This document shows positions 18,426 to 26,888 of a stretch of 64,000 nucleotides of DNA, in pieces (position 1 is the first letter of the stretch; each line of letters opens with the position of its first letter). A model generated the notes under the pieces. The model did not search any database and had not been told where the DNA came from. It was given only the letters and a program-made list of their open reading frames with translations. A program made the translations under genes and the position numbers. This DNA comes from Actinomycetota bacterium. Lineage in GTDB: Bacteria; Actinomycetota; Actinomycetes; S36-B12; CAIYMF01. The stretch lies in NCBI GenBank assembly GCA_020161245.1, contig JAIUOK010000019.1, forward strand, positions 1 to 64,000. Direction: 5' to 3'.

Positions 18426-19541
18426 GTGAGCAGCCACCCGCCGATCCAGGACCTCGCCGACCGCCTCGCCCGCGCGCAGGCCGCGACCCGCGCCCACGAG
18501 GTGGACGCGCTGCTCGTGAGCCCCGGGCCCGACCTGCGCTACCTCACCGGCTACGACGCGATCCCGCTCGAGCGGCTGACCTGCCTGGTGGTGCCGGCCG
18601 AGGGCGAGCCCAGCATCGTCGTGCCCTTCCTCGAGAAGCCGGCTGCCCAGGCCAGCCCCATCGGCGACCTCGGCCTCGAGGTGCTCACGTGGGGCGAGAC
18701 CGACGACCCGTACGGCCTGGTCGCCTCGCTGCTGCCCTCGCGCGGGCGGGCCGCGCTCGACAACCACATGTGGGCCGAGAAGGTGCTGCGGCTGCGCGAC
18801 GCCATGCCCGGCGTCGACCAGCTGCTCGCCGGCCAGGTGCTGCGCGAGCTGCGGGTGCGCAAGACCCCCGACGAGGTCGAAGCACTGCGCCGGGCGGGTG
18901 CTGCCATCGACCGGGTGCACGCGCGGGTGCACGAGTGGCTGCGCCCCGGCCGTACCGAGGCGGAGGTCGGCAAGGACATCGCCGACGCGATCCTCGCCGA
19001 GGGCCACGTGACGGTCGACTTCGTCATCGTCGCGAGCGGCCCCAACGGGGCGAGCCCGCACCACGAGGTGAGCGACCGCGTGATCGAGGCTGGCGATCCC
19101 GTCGTCGTCGACATCGGCGGGACGATGCCGGACGGCTACTGCTCCGACGAGACCCGGACGTACTCGGTCGGCGAGCCGCCGGCGGAGTTCGCGGAGTACT
19201 ACGCCGTCCTTCTCGCGGCGCAGCAGGCCGCGTGCGAGCACGTGCGCCCCGGCGTCTCGTGCGAGTCGGTCGACGCCGCCGCGCGCCAGGTGATCGCCGA
19301 CGCCGGCTACGGCGAGTACTTCATCCACCGCACCGGCCACGGCATCGGGCTCGAGACCCACGAGGAGCCCTACATCGTGTCGGGCAACACCGAGCTGCTC
19401 GAGCCCGGTATGGCGTTCTCGATCGAGCCCGGGATCTACCTGCCCGGCAAGCACGGCGCCCGCATCGAGGACATCGTCGTCTGCGGCGAGTCCTCCGGCG
19501 AGCGCGTGAACCTCCGTCCGCGGGAGCTGGTGGTGCTCTGA
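18426..19541 (+). CDS. M24-family Xaa-Pro aminopeptidase-like protein
   Basis: This 371-residue protein has a creatinase N-terminal domain (residues 1-135) and an M24 pita-bread domain. The five metal ligands are visible: Asp in VVDIGG, Asp in CSDETRT, His in HRTGHGIGLETHEEPY, Glu in SIEPGIY and Glu in ARIEDIV. It should be a dinuclear metal peptidase acting on Xaa-Pro peptides or a related amide. Its stop shares a base with the ATG of the acyl-CoA dehydrogenase (TGATG), so the two are coupled. The link to the nearby lysine genes is possible but unproven. Confidence 0.92.
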   Translation: MSSHPPIQDLADRLARAQAATRAHEVDALLVSPGPDLRYLTGYDAIPLERLTCLVVPAEGEPSIVVPFLEKPAAQASPIGDLGLEVLTWGETDDPYGLVASLLPSRGRAALDNHMWAEKVLRLRDAMPGVDQLLAGQVLRELRVRKTPDEVEALRRAGAAIDRVHARVHEWLRPGRTEAEVGKDIADAILAEGHVTVDFVIVASGPNGASPHHEVSDRVIEAGDPVVVDIGGTMPDGYCSDETRTYSVGEPPAEFAEYYAVLLAAQQAACEHVRPGVSCESVDAAARQVIADAGYGEYFIHRTGHGIGLETHEEPYIVSGNTELLEPGMAFSIEPGIYLPGKHGARIEDIVVCGESSGERVNLRPRELVVL

Positions 19542-20698
19542 TGGCCCTGTCGATCTCGCCCGCCGACCGCCTGCTGCCCAGCGAGGAAGCCGAGGCGCTG
19601 CTGGACCTCACCCGGGAGATCGCCGATGCGGAGCTCGCGCCCCGCGTGGCCGATGCGGAGCGCGAGGGACGCTTCTTCCGCGAGGAGCTGCGGACGCTCG
19701 GCAAGGCCGGGCTGCTCTCGCTGCCCTACCCCGAGGAGTGGGGCGGCGGCGGACAGCCCTACGAGGTCTACCTGCAGGTGCTCGAGGAGCTCGCCGGCGC
19801 GTGGCTGTCGGTCGGCATCTCGGTGTCGGTGCACTCGCTCGCGTGCTTCCCGGTGGCGCAGTTCGGCACCGACGAGCAGAAGCAGCGGTGGCTCCCGGAG
19901 ATGCTGGGCGGCGAGCTGCTCGGCGCGTACTGCCTCTCCGAGCCGCAGTCCGGGTCCGACGCCGCGGCGCTGCAGACCCGCGCCGTCCTCGACGGCCCCG
20001 ACTACGTCGTCAGCGGAACCAAGGCGTGGATCACCCACGGCGGCGTGGCGGACTTCTACAACCTCATGGTGCGCACGTCCGACGACGGCGCCCGGGGTAT
20101 CTCGTGCCTGCTCGCCGACGCCTCGACGCCGGGCCTGTCGTCCGCGCCGCCCGAGCGCAAGATGGGGGCCAAGGCGTCGCGCACCGCGCAGGTGCTGCTC
20201 GACTCCGCCCGCGTCCCGTCCGACCGGCTGATCGGCGCGGAGGGCCAGGGGTTCAGGATCGCTCTGGCGGCGCTCGACGCCGGGCGTCTCGGCATCGCGG
20301 CGTGCGCCGTCGGCCTCGCGCAGGCCGCCCTCGACGCGGCCGCGGCGTACGCGAAGGAGCGGCGCCAGTTCGGCCGGGCGATCGGCGACTTCCAGGGCAT
20401 CCAGTTCATGCTCGCCGACATGGCCACGCAGGTGTCTGCGGCCCGGTCGCTCGTGCTCTCCGCCTCCCGTCTCAAGGACGCGGGCCGCCCGTTCGGCGTC
20501 GAGGCGGCCAAGGCCAAGCTGTTCGCCACCGACGCCGCCATGAAGGTGACCACGGACGCCGTCCAGGTCTTCGGCGGGTACGGCTACGTCGAGGACTTCC
20601 CGGTGGAGCGCTACATGCGCGAGGCCAAGGTGCTCCAGATCGTCGAGGGCACCAACCAGGTCCAGCGGATGGTGATCGGCCGCTCGCTGACCTCCTGA
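19541..20698 (+). CDS. Acyl-CoA dehydrogenase
   Basis: This 385-residue FAD enzyme has CLSEPQSGSDAAAL and WITHGG in the middle domain. The C-terminal helical bundle contains RRQFGRAIGDFQGIQ, VFGGYGYVEDFPVERY and IVEGTNQVQRMVIG, where the Glu is the usual catalytic base of short-chain enzymes. It should oxidise a short- or branched-chain acyl-CoA, passing electrons to ETF. The ATG overlaps the M24 stop. Because kal downstream yields crotonyl-CoA, a C4 acyl-CoA role fits the neighbourhood, but chain length is inference. Confidence 0.93.
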   Translation: MALSISPADRLLPSEEAEALLDLTREIADAELAPRVADAEREGRFFREELRTLGKAGLLSLPYPEEWGGGGQPYEVYLQVLEELAGAWLSVGISVSVHSLACFPVAQFGTDEQKQRWLPEMLGGELLGAYCLSEPQSGSDAAALQTRAVLDGPDYVVSGTKAWITHGGVADFYNLMVRTSDDGARGISCLLADASTPGLSSAPPERKMGAKASRTAQVLLDSARVPSDRLIGAEGQGFRIALAALDAGRLGIAACAVGLAQAALDAAAAYAKERRQFGRAIGDFQGIQFMLADMATQVSAARSLVLSASRLKDAGRPFGVEAAKAKLFATDAAMKVTTDAVQVFGGYGYVEDFPVERYMREAKVLQIVEGTNQVQRMVIGRSLTS

Positions 20699-20853
20699 GG
20701 GCCTCTCCCGGCCCCCGATCGGCAGCGTCCGGGTAACGACTTGGGGACGGGACACCCGGGCGTTGCGGTCGTGGCGCCAGGGGAGCGGCCCCGTTGGCTA
20801 GGGTCGGCTCGGGACGGGCGAGCGCCCGGACGCCGTTGGACGAGAGGCGCGCC

Positions 20854-21294
20854 GTGGAGGAGATCGACCGGGCGATCGTCCGCCTGCTCGCGGGCGACGG
20901 GAGGATGTCCTACACCGACCTCGGCAAGGCCACCGGCCTGTCGACGTCGGCCGTCCACCAACGCGTGCGCCGGCTCGAGCAGCGCGGCGTCATCAAGGGC
21001 TACACCGTCGTCGTCGACCACGACCAGCTCGGCCTGCCGCTGACCGCGCTCATCTCGATCAAGCCGATCGACCCGGCCGCGCCGGACGACGCCCCGCAGC
21101 GGCTCGAGGACGTCTCGGCCATCGAGGCCTGCTACTCGGTGGCCGGCGACGAGTCCTACGTCCTCAAGGTGCGGGTCGGGTCGCCGTCCGACCTCGAGGC
21201 CCTGCTCGCCGAGATCCGCGCCAAGGCCAACGTGAGCACCCGCACCAGCGTCGTCCTGTCCACCCCCTACGAGAACCGACCCCCCGCCCTCTGA
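20854..21294 (+). CDS. Lrp/AsnC-family transcriptional regulator
   Basis: The 146-residue protein opens EEIDRAIVRLLAGDGRMSYTDLGKATGLSTSAVHQRVRRL, a classic AsnC winged helix. An RAM effector domain follows (GYTVVVDHDQLGL, YSVAGDESYVLKV). Members bind amino acids and act locally. Flanked by lysine-degradation genes, it is a good candidate lysine-responsive regulator of kamA/kdd, though that is inference. GAGAGG sits 7 nt before the GTG. A TTG 60 nt upstream is in frame but less likely. TAGGGT at 20798-20803 is a probable -10. Confidence 0.9.
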   Translation: MEEIDRAIVRLLAGDGRMSYTDLGKATGLSTSAVHQRVRRLEQRGVIKGYTVVVDHDQLGLPLTALISIKPIDPAAPDDAPQRLEDVSAIEACYSVAGDESYVLKVRVGSPSDLEALLAEIRAKANVSTRTSVVLSTPYENRPPAL

Positions 21295-21309
21295 CCCCCA
21301 GGCCGCCGA

Positions 21310-21416
21310 GCTGGGGGTTGATTCGCGTCGTAGGGAGCGCGATCCGACCCCCAACTCGAGAAGCCCGGTAGTTGGGGGTTGATTCGCGTCGTAGGGAGCG
21401 CGATCCGACCCCCAAC
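21310..21416 (+). repeat. Palindromic repeat pair upstream of the nuclease gene (2 x 46 bp, 61-bp period)
   Basis: Two units, 21310-21355 and 21371-21416, are separated by a 15-bp spacer. Each can fold: TTGGGGGT...ACCCCCAA outer stem, CGCG inner stem and a central GTCGTAGGG loop region. The units differ only in the second base (C/T). Reverse strand reads GTCGGATCGCGCTCCC. They lie between the Lrp gene and the nuclease gene at 21509. A matching pair is downstream. Confidence 0.97.
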
Positions 21417-21508
21417 CGCCTGGACTGCTGATCCAGATCCGGCGCGTCGTCCACAGCCAGCGTCCGCTGCGACGCCGTCGCGTCGTCGGCGGAGGCGACG
21501 GTTCCGGC

Positions 21509-22468
21509 ATGTCTGGACGTACCCGCCCCCTTCAGAGCATCCCCGGGCTCTTCGAGGTCGCCGACCGGCAGTGCGCAGTCGTGCATCGAAGCCAGCTCGC
21601 TGAACTGGGCGTGACGCGCCACCACGTGCGGCGCCAGCTGCAGGCGCAGCGCTGGCAGGCGGTGGGGCCACGCGTCATCGTCGTCATCACCGGTGTGCTC
21701 ACACCGGAGCAGGAGCGGTGGGTCGGCCAGCTCCACGTCGGGCTCGACTCGGTCCTGCATGGCCGTACTGCGCTGGAGCACTCGGGGTTGGTCGGGTGGG
21801 AGGTCTCGGCCGTCCACGTTGCCAGCGGCCACGACGACCGGGTTCCCCGGCTCGAGGGCGTCGTGCGCCATCGGATCCGCACGCTGGACGAGGCCGAGGT
21901 GCGCCTGGTCCGCGGCCTCAGGTGCCACACGCCGGCCCGGGCGGCGATCGAGGCGGCTGCGGCCGAGCGCAACGCGAGGGCTGCGGCGGGCCTGGTGGTC
22001 GCAGTCGTGCAGCAGCGGCTCACGACGGCTGCCGAGATCCTCCGGTGCCTCGACCGCACTCCGCTGGTCCGCCACGCTCAGCTGCTGCGCGTGACCGCGT
22101 CCGACGCCGCCTCGGGCAGCGAGTCGGTCACCGAGGCCGACGTCCTGCGTCTGCTGCGGCGCGCAGGTCTCCCCGAACCGCGTCGGCAGGTGATCATCCC
22201 GACGCCGGAGGGGGACCGCCGCTACGACCTCGTGGCCGACCTTCCCGACGGCAGCTTCCTCGTTGTCGAAGTGGACGGCCCGCACCACCTCGATCCCCGG
22301 GTCGCTGCGGCAGATGCGGCCAAAGACGCCGCGGTGCTTGCTGCCGGCGGCCGGACGCTGCACATCCCGTGGTACCTGGTGCGCTCGGACGCGGATCGCA
22401 TCGTGCGGCAGCTCGAGGCCATCTGGCAGGCGGCTCGTGCCCGAGCTGGGGGTCGATACGCGTCGTAG
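21509..22468 (+). CDS. AbiEi-like HTH plus DUF559/Vsr-type nuclease domain protein
   Basis: This is a 319-residue protein. The N-terminal 60 residues (VVHRSQLAELGVTRHHVRRQL) form an AbiEi-antitoxin-like winged helix. The C-terminal domain (SVTEADVLRLLRRAGLPEPRRQ, YDLVADLPDGSFLVVEVDG, HIPWYLV) matches DUF559, a Vsr-like PD-(D/E)XK fold. Candidate catalytic residues are Asp240, Glu254 and Asp256, followed by GPHH. Actinobacterial databases often label such proteins as AbiEi family, but no toxin gene is adjacent. It is bracketed by two palindromic repeat pairs, and its last codons and TAG lie inside the third repeat unit. It interrupts an otherwise metabolic block, suggesting insertion. Function unknown. 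Confidence 0.8.
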   Translation: MSGRTRPLQSIPGLFEVADRQCAVVHRSQLAELGVTRHHVRRQLQAQRWQAVGPRVIVVITGVLTPEQERWVGQLHVGLDSVLHGRTALEHSGLVGWEVSAVHVASGHDDRVPRLEGVVRHRIRTLDEAEVRLVRGLRCHTPARAAIEAAAAERNARAAAGLVVAVVQQRLTTAAEILRCLDRTPLVRHAQLLRVTASDAASGSESVTEADVLRLLRRAGLPEPRRQVIIPTPEGDRRYDLVADLPDGSFLVVEVDGPHHLDPRVAAADAAKDAAVLAAGGRTLHIPWYLVRSDADRIVRQLEAIWQAARARAGGRYAS

Positions 22469-22551
22469 AGAGCGCGATCCGACCCCCAACGCGGGAGGCT
22501 CGCAGGTTGGGGGTCGATACGCGTCGTAGAGAGCGCGATCCGACCCCCAAC
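22445..22551 (+). repeat. Palindromic repeat pair downstream of the nuclease gene (2 x 46 bp, 61-bp period)
   Basis: Units 22445-22490 and 22506-22551 have the same 15-bp spacing as the upstream pair. They differ from it at three internal positions (TTGATTCG versus TCGATACG, TAGGGAG versus TAGAGAG). Within the pair the units differ only in the second base. The hairpins also sit between convergent genes (nuclease + and kamA -), so they could double as a bidirectional terminator. Confidence 0.97.
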
Positions 22552-22576
22552 TCGAGGGGGGTGAGAGGGATGCGGG

Positions 22577-24019
22577 TCAGGAGTGGATCTCGCGGCTGAC
22601 GCCGTCGGGGTGGGTCTCCTCGACGCGGTGGGCGCTCCACCAGGCCTGGCCGGCCTCGGGCAGGGTGTGGATCGGGTCGTAGTACTCGTACGAGCGCGAC
22701 AGCGCCTCGGCGTCCTCGGTCTCGATGCCGGTGCGGTAGTTCTTGGTCCAGTAGGTGATGCCGCGCTCGCGGTCGTACTCGTGGACCTGGTGCACCCAGC
22801 GCTTGCCGACGTAGGGGACGTCGCACACGATGCGCGGCGTGGCGAACCCGGGCAGGTAGCCCATGATCCCGTGCTGCAGCGCCTGCGCCTCCCACACCGC
22901 GAGCCGCCAGTGCTCGGCGTTGGGGATCATGTCGCACATGTAGAAGTAGTACGGCATGATCCCGGCGCCATCGAGCAGCGAGAAGCACAGGTCGAGCAGC
23001 TTGTCGACGGAGTCGTTGACGCCGCGCAGGAGCACTCCCTGGTTGCGGACGTCGCGGACGCCGGCCTCGAGCATCGCGCGGGTCGCCTCGGCGACGAGCG
23101 GCGTGACCGTCTGGTGCGAGTTGACGTGCGTGTGGATCGCGAGGCCGACCCCGCGACGACGGGCCGTGGAGGCCACGCGCTCCATGCCGGCGCGGACGTC
23201 GTCCTGCAGCCAGTGCTGCGGCATCGCGGCGAACGCCTTGGTGGCCAGGCGGATGTCGCGGATGTTGTCGATCTCCAGCAGAGCCGACACGAACGACTCC
23301 AGCCGGGCCCACGGCAGGTTGGCGACGTCGCCGCCGGAGACGACGACGTCGCGCACGCCGGGGGAGCGGCGCAGGTACTCGAGCATGTCCTCGAGACGGG
23401 CGTCTGGCTTGGCGACGAACTTGAGCTTGTCGACCTGCGGCGTGCTGTTGCCGACGAGGTCCATGCGCGTGCAGTGGCCGCAGTACTGCGGGCACGTGGG
23501 CAGCAGCTCGGCGAGGACCTTGGTGGGGTAGCGGTGGGTGAGGCCCTCCACAGCCCACATCTCGTGCTCGTGCAGCGAGTCGCGCGTGGCGTGCGGGTGG
23601 CTGATCCAGTCCGTGCGGCGGTCGCTGAGCACCGGGAGCATGTAGCGGCGGACGGGATCGGCGTAGAAGGCGTCGGTGAGCGAGCCGGGCCCGGACGGCG
23701 CGACGTCGGGCGCCATCGTGTTGAGCATCTGCGGCGGCACGAGCATCGACATCGTGGCGGCACGCGCGATGTCGGCCTCGAGGTCGTCGTAGAACCGATC
23801 GTCGACGAGGTCGCCGAGCACACCGCGCAGCTGCCCGACGTTCTTCACGCAGTGGCTGCGCTGCCACTGCGCCGAGCGCCACTCGTCCTCGGTGACGTCG
23901 GCCCATCCCGGGAAGCGCCGCCAGTCGGGCTCGACCAGCGGGTGGTAGCCGTAGGAGTACGGCTGGGGCAGCGCACCGCCGTCGGCAGCCTCGACGGCGC
24001 CGGCAAGGGTCTCGGTCAC
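22577..24019 (-). CDS. kamA: Lysine 2,3-aminomutase (KamA-type radical SAM enzyme)
   Basis: The 480-residue protein carries the radical SAM cluster motif TCPQYCGHCTR (Cys176, Cys180, Cys183). Lysine-binding aspartates are in YYFYMCD and VCDVP, and a Lys in VPYVGKRW aligns with the PLP lysine. Clostridial KamA has PGGGGK there, so the loop is divergent and one residue shorter. It should convert L-lysine to L-beta-lysine, the first step of the pathway whose later genes are divergent to the right. The GTG at 24019 has GGGAGG 4 nt upstream. Related beta-amino-acid mutases are an alternative, but the context argues for lysine. Confidence 0.88.
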   Translation of the reverse strand: MTETLAGAVEAADGGALPQPYSYGYHPLVEPDWRRFPGWADVTEDEWRSAQWQRSHCVKNVGQLRGVLGDLVDDRFYDDLEADIARAATMSMLVPPQMLNTMAPDVAPSGPGSLTDAFYADPVRRYMLPVLSDRRTDWISHPHATRDSLHEHEMWAVEGLTHRYPTKVLAELLPTCPQYCGHCTRMDLVGNSTPQVDKLKFVAKPDARLEDMLEYLRRSPGVRDVVVSGGDVANLPWARLESFVSALLEIDNIRDIRLATKAFAAMPQHWLQDDVRAGMERVASTARRRGVGLAIHTHVNSHQTVTPLVAEATRAMLEAGVRDVRNQGVLLRGVNDSVDKLLDLCFSLLDGAGIMPYYFYMCDMIPNAEHWRLAVWEAQALQHGIMGYLPGFATPRIVCDVPYVGKRWVHQVHEYDRERGITYWTKNYRTGIETEDAEALSRSYEYYDPIHTLPEAGQAWWSAHRVEETHPDGVSREIHS

Positions 24020-24126
24020 GGGGCCTCCCGGAGGGACGGACGCGCGCCCCGACCGGTCGGCCGGACACGCGCGTGGACTCGGAGGGAGGATACGGGAAGG
24101 CATCCGTCTATGGCAGCATTCGACAG

Positions 24127-24166
24127 CAGGATTTCCGCCGTGGGAGCGACAACGGCTGAGATCCTG
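24127..24166. promoter_or_regulatory. Imperfect inverted repeat in the kamA-kdd divergent region
   Basis: Arms CAGGATTTCCGCCGT (24127-24141) and ACGGCTGAGATCCTG (24152-24166) match at 13 of 15 positions around a 10-bp centre. It lies midway between the two divergent start codons. It is a candidate operator, possibly for the Lrp-type regulator at 20854, whose family binds such sites. Confidence 0.5.
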
Positions 24167-24276
24167 TCGTGATCTCCGGCGAGGCGAGGCTCGGCAGACC
24201 CGGTATGCGGGACGGCGACGGCACGCCCCGCCAGGAGCGAGACAGCGGCACCTGCCGCAGGGAAGGATCGGCCAGC

Positions 24277-25344
24277 GTGAGCGAGAGGCACCCCGTGAGC
24301 CCGGTCGGCCTGCACCGCGTCCTCGAGCCGAGCGGCGTGCTGCCGCAGGCCGCCTGGCGCCTCGACGCCTCGCCCGAGCTGCACGAGGGCGAGATCCGCA
24401 TCCGGGTCGAGCGGCTCAACCTCGACGCCGCCAGCTTCCGACAGCTGTCCGACAAGCACTTCGGCGACGGCGCGAAGGTGCGCGACGAGGTGCTCGAGAT
24501 CGTGCGCACCCGCGGCAAGATGCACAACCCCGTCACGGGCTCGGGCGGCATGCTCGTGGGCGTCGTCGAGGAGGTCGGGCCCGGCGCCCACCACGACGTC
24601 GAGGTCGGCGACCGCATCACCACGCTCGTCTCGCTCACCCTCACCCCGCTGCGCATCGACGACGCGCTCGAGCAGTGGGACGGGCTGTCCGAGCAGGTGC
24701 CCTGCGACGGCCACGCGATCCTGTTCCAGCGCACGATCCTGGCCAAGGTCCCCGCCGACCTCCCCGGGCCGCTCGCGATGGCCGTGATGGATGTGTGCGG
24801 CGCGCCTGCGCTCACCGCCCGGGTGGTGCAGCGCTACGTCGACGCCGGCACGCCTCCCACGGTCGCCGTCGTCGGGGGCGCGGGCAAGAGCGGCTCGCTC
24901 TCGCTCGCGGCCGCCCGGCGCGCGGGCGCTCAGCGCACCGTCGGCGTCGTCCCGGTGATGCGCGAGGCGGAAGCGCTCGAGCGCGCCGGCCTGGCCGACA
25001 CCGTGGTGCTCGCCGACGCCCGCGACCCCGTCGGCCTGTCCGACGCCGTGGAGAACGCGTTCGGCGACGTCGCCGACATCGTCGTCGTGTGCGTCGACGT
25101 CCCCGGCTGCGAGCACGGCGCGGTGCTGTCGTGCGGCGACGGCGGCACGATCATCTTTTTCTCGATGGCGACGTCGTTCGCGGCCGCGGCGCTCGGCGCC
25201 GAGGGCCTCGCCGCCGACGTCACGATGCTCATCGGCAACGGCTTCACGCCGGGCCACGCCGAGCTGGCCTTCGACCTGCTGCGCAGCGACGCCGGCGTGC
25301 GCTCCCTGTTCGAGGCGCGGCTCGCTGCGGAGGGCCACGCGTGA
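24277..25344 (+). CDS. kdd: L-erythro-3,5-diaminohexanoate dehydrogenase
   Basis: The 355-residue protein matches the Kdd family: RLDASPELHEGEIRI at the N-terminus, RGKMHNPVTGSGGM, LVSLTLTPLRIDD and a nucleotide-binding VVGGAGKSGSLSLAAARRAG. It should oxidatively deaminate 3,5-diaminohexanoate to 3-keto-5-aminohexanoate with NAD(P)+. The GTG at 24277 is chosen for GGAAGGA 9 nt upstream and a length near the family's 345-350; an in-frame ATC-rich extension to 24169 is improbable. It overlaps the amidohydrolase gene by GTGA. Confidence 0.9.
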   Translation: MSERHPVSPVGLHRVLEPSGVLPQAAWRLDASPELHEGEIRIRVERLNLDAASFRQLSDKHFGDGAKVRDEVLEIVRTRGKMHNPVTGSGGMLVGVVEEVGPGAHHDVEVGDRITTLVSLTLTPLRIDDALEQWDGLSEQVPCDGHAILFQRTILAKVPADLPGPLAMAVMDVCGAPALTARVVQRYVDAGTPPTVAVVGGAGKSGSLSLAAARRAGAQRTVGVVPVMREAEALERAGLADTVVLADARDPVGLSDAVENAFGDVADIVVVCVDVPGCEHGAVLSCGDGGTIIFFSMATSFAAAALGAEGLAADVTMLIGNGFTPGHAELAFDLLRSDAGVRSLFEARLAAEGHA

Positions 25345-26888
25345 GCCTGCTGCTGACGGGCGGCCGCGCCCTGGTCGACGGCGCGATCCGCGAGGCCGAC
25401 GTCGTGGTCGCCGACGGCGTGCTCGCCCACGTCGGGCCGCGGGGGAGCGCACCGGCAGCCGCGCGGGTCCTGCACCTCGACGGCGCCCTGCTGCTGCCCG
25501 CGTTCGTCGACGGCCATGTGCACACGACCGACACCGGGCTCATGCTCGCGGGCCTCGACCTCACCGGCGTCCGGTCGAAGACCGAGCTGCTCGACCTCGT
25601 GGCCCAGCGCACGAAGCAGCTGCGCGGCCGCACGGTCCTCGGCCACGGCTGGGACGAGACCACCTGGCCCGTGCGCGACCTCCCCACGGCTGCCGAGCTC
25701 GACCGGGCGTCGTACGGCTCCTTGGTCTACCTCTCCCGGGTCGACGTGCACTCGGCGCTCGTCAGCGGCGCGATGCTGGCCTCGACGCCGCAGGCGGAGG
25801 GACTCGAGGGCTGGTCGGCCGACGGCTGGGTGCGGCGCGAGGCGCACAACGCGATCCGCGGTACGGCGCTGGGCACCGTGACCGGCACCCAGACCACCGA
25901 GGTGCAGCGACTGGCGCTGCGATCGGCTGCGGCTCACGGCATCGCCGCGGTGCACGAGATGGCCGGCCCCGACATCTCCGGGGAGGACGACGCAGCTTCG
26001 CTGCTGGCCCTGGCGAGGTCGGAGGACCTGCCCGAGGTCACGGTGTACTGGGGCCAGCTCGCGAGCACCGGTGGCCTCGACGTCATGCGCCGGCTCGGCG
26101 CCCACGGCGCGGCCGGCGACCTCTCGGTCGACGGCGCCATCGGCTCGCGCACCGCGTGCCTGCGCCACAGCTACCACGACGAGGCGACCACGGGCGCGCT
26201 CTACATCGACGCCACGAGCATCGCCGACCACCTCGTCACCTGCTCGCGCGAGGGCGTGCAGGCCGGGTTCCACGTCATCGGCGATGGCGCGATGGACGCC
26301 GTCGTGGCAGGTCTGCGCGCGGCCGCCGACGCGGTGGGCCTCGACGCCGTGCGGGCGCTGCGCCACCGCCTCGAGCACGCCGAGATGTGCGACGCCGACG
26401 CCGTGGCGGCCCTCGCCGAGCACGGCGTCATCGCCTCGGTGCAGCCGGCCTTCGATGCGTTCTGGGGCGGCGCCCACGGTATGTACGTCGACCGCCTCGG
26501 CCCCGACCGCGGCCCCGGCCTCAACCCGTTCGCCGATCTGCAGCGGGCCGGCGTGCCGCTGGTGCTCGGCAGCGACTCGCCGGTGACGCCGTTCGACCCG
26601 TGGGGCGGTGTGCGCGGCGCGGTGCTCCACCGCACCGAGAGCCAGCGCATCGATGTCTCCACCGCGTTCGACGCGCACACCCGCGCAGGCCACGACTCCG
26701 TGGGCGACACGGCGTCGGGCACCCTCGCTGAGGGCGCGCCCGCCACGTACGCGATCTGGGCCGCCGCGCTCGTCGACGACGCCGGCTGGCCCGACCTGAC
26801 CACCGGCCTCACGCCCACCTGCCTGCGCACGGTCTCGCGGGGCACGGTGCTGCACGACGCCGGCGCACTCGAGGAGGTGGCGGCATGA
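25341..26888 (+). CDS. Amidohydrolase family 3 (YtcJ-like) metal hydrolase
   Basis: This 515-residue TIM-barrel hydrolase has metal-site motifs FVDGHVHTTD, DGAIGSRTA, FHVIGDGAMD, RLEHAEM and VLGSDSPVTPFDPW. It is placed by 4-bp overlaps on both sides inside the kdd-kamD-kamE-kal operon, so it is surely co-expressed with lysine degradation. No such step exists in the clostridial pathway. It occupies the place where the cleavage enzyme gene kce might be expected, but the fold is unrelated to Kce. A role on an N-acylated or lactam intermediate is possible but unproven. Confidence 0.88.
   Translation: MSLLLTGGRALVDGAIREADVVVADGVLAHVGPRGSAPAAARVLHLDGALLLPAFVDGHVHTTDTGLMLAGLDLTGVRSKTELLDLVAQRTKQLRGRTVLGHGWDETTWPVRDLPTAAELDRASYGSLVYLSRVDVHSALVSGAMLASTPQAEGLEGWSADGWVRREAHNAIRGTALGTVTGTQTTEVQRLALRSAAAHGIAAVHEMAGPDISGEDDAASLLALARSEDLPEVTVYWGQLASTGGLDVMRRLGAHGAAGDLSVDGAIGSRTACLRHSYHDEATTGALYIDATSIADHLVTCSREGVQAGFHVIGDGAMDAVVAGLRAAADAVGLDAVRALRHRLEHAEMCDADAVAALAEHGVIASVQPAFDAFWGGAHGMYVDRLGPDRGPGLNPFADLQRAGVPLVLGSDSPVTPFDPWGGVRGAVLHRTESQRIDVSTAFDAHTRAGHDSVGDTASGTLAEGAPATYAIWAAALVDDAGWPDLTTGLTPTCLRTVSRGTVLHDAGALEEVAA

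Noticed and set aside
21310-22551. Palindromic repeats considered as a CRISPR array
   Set aside because: There are only two units per side, the spacers are 15 bp, the units are strongly palindromic and no cas gene is near.
24220-24279. Possible cobalamin riboswitch before kdd (AGGAG, ACCTGCC and GGGAA fragments)
   Set aside because: The fragments are in the wrong order and spacing for the B12 box, and the leader is too short for the full fold together with the kamA promoter. A covariance-model search with the cobalamin riboswitch family would settle it.
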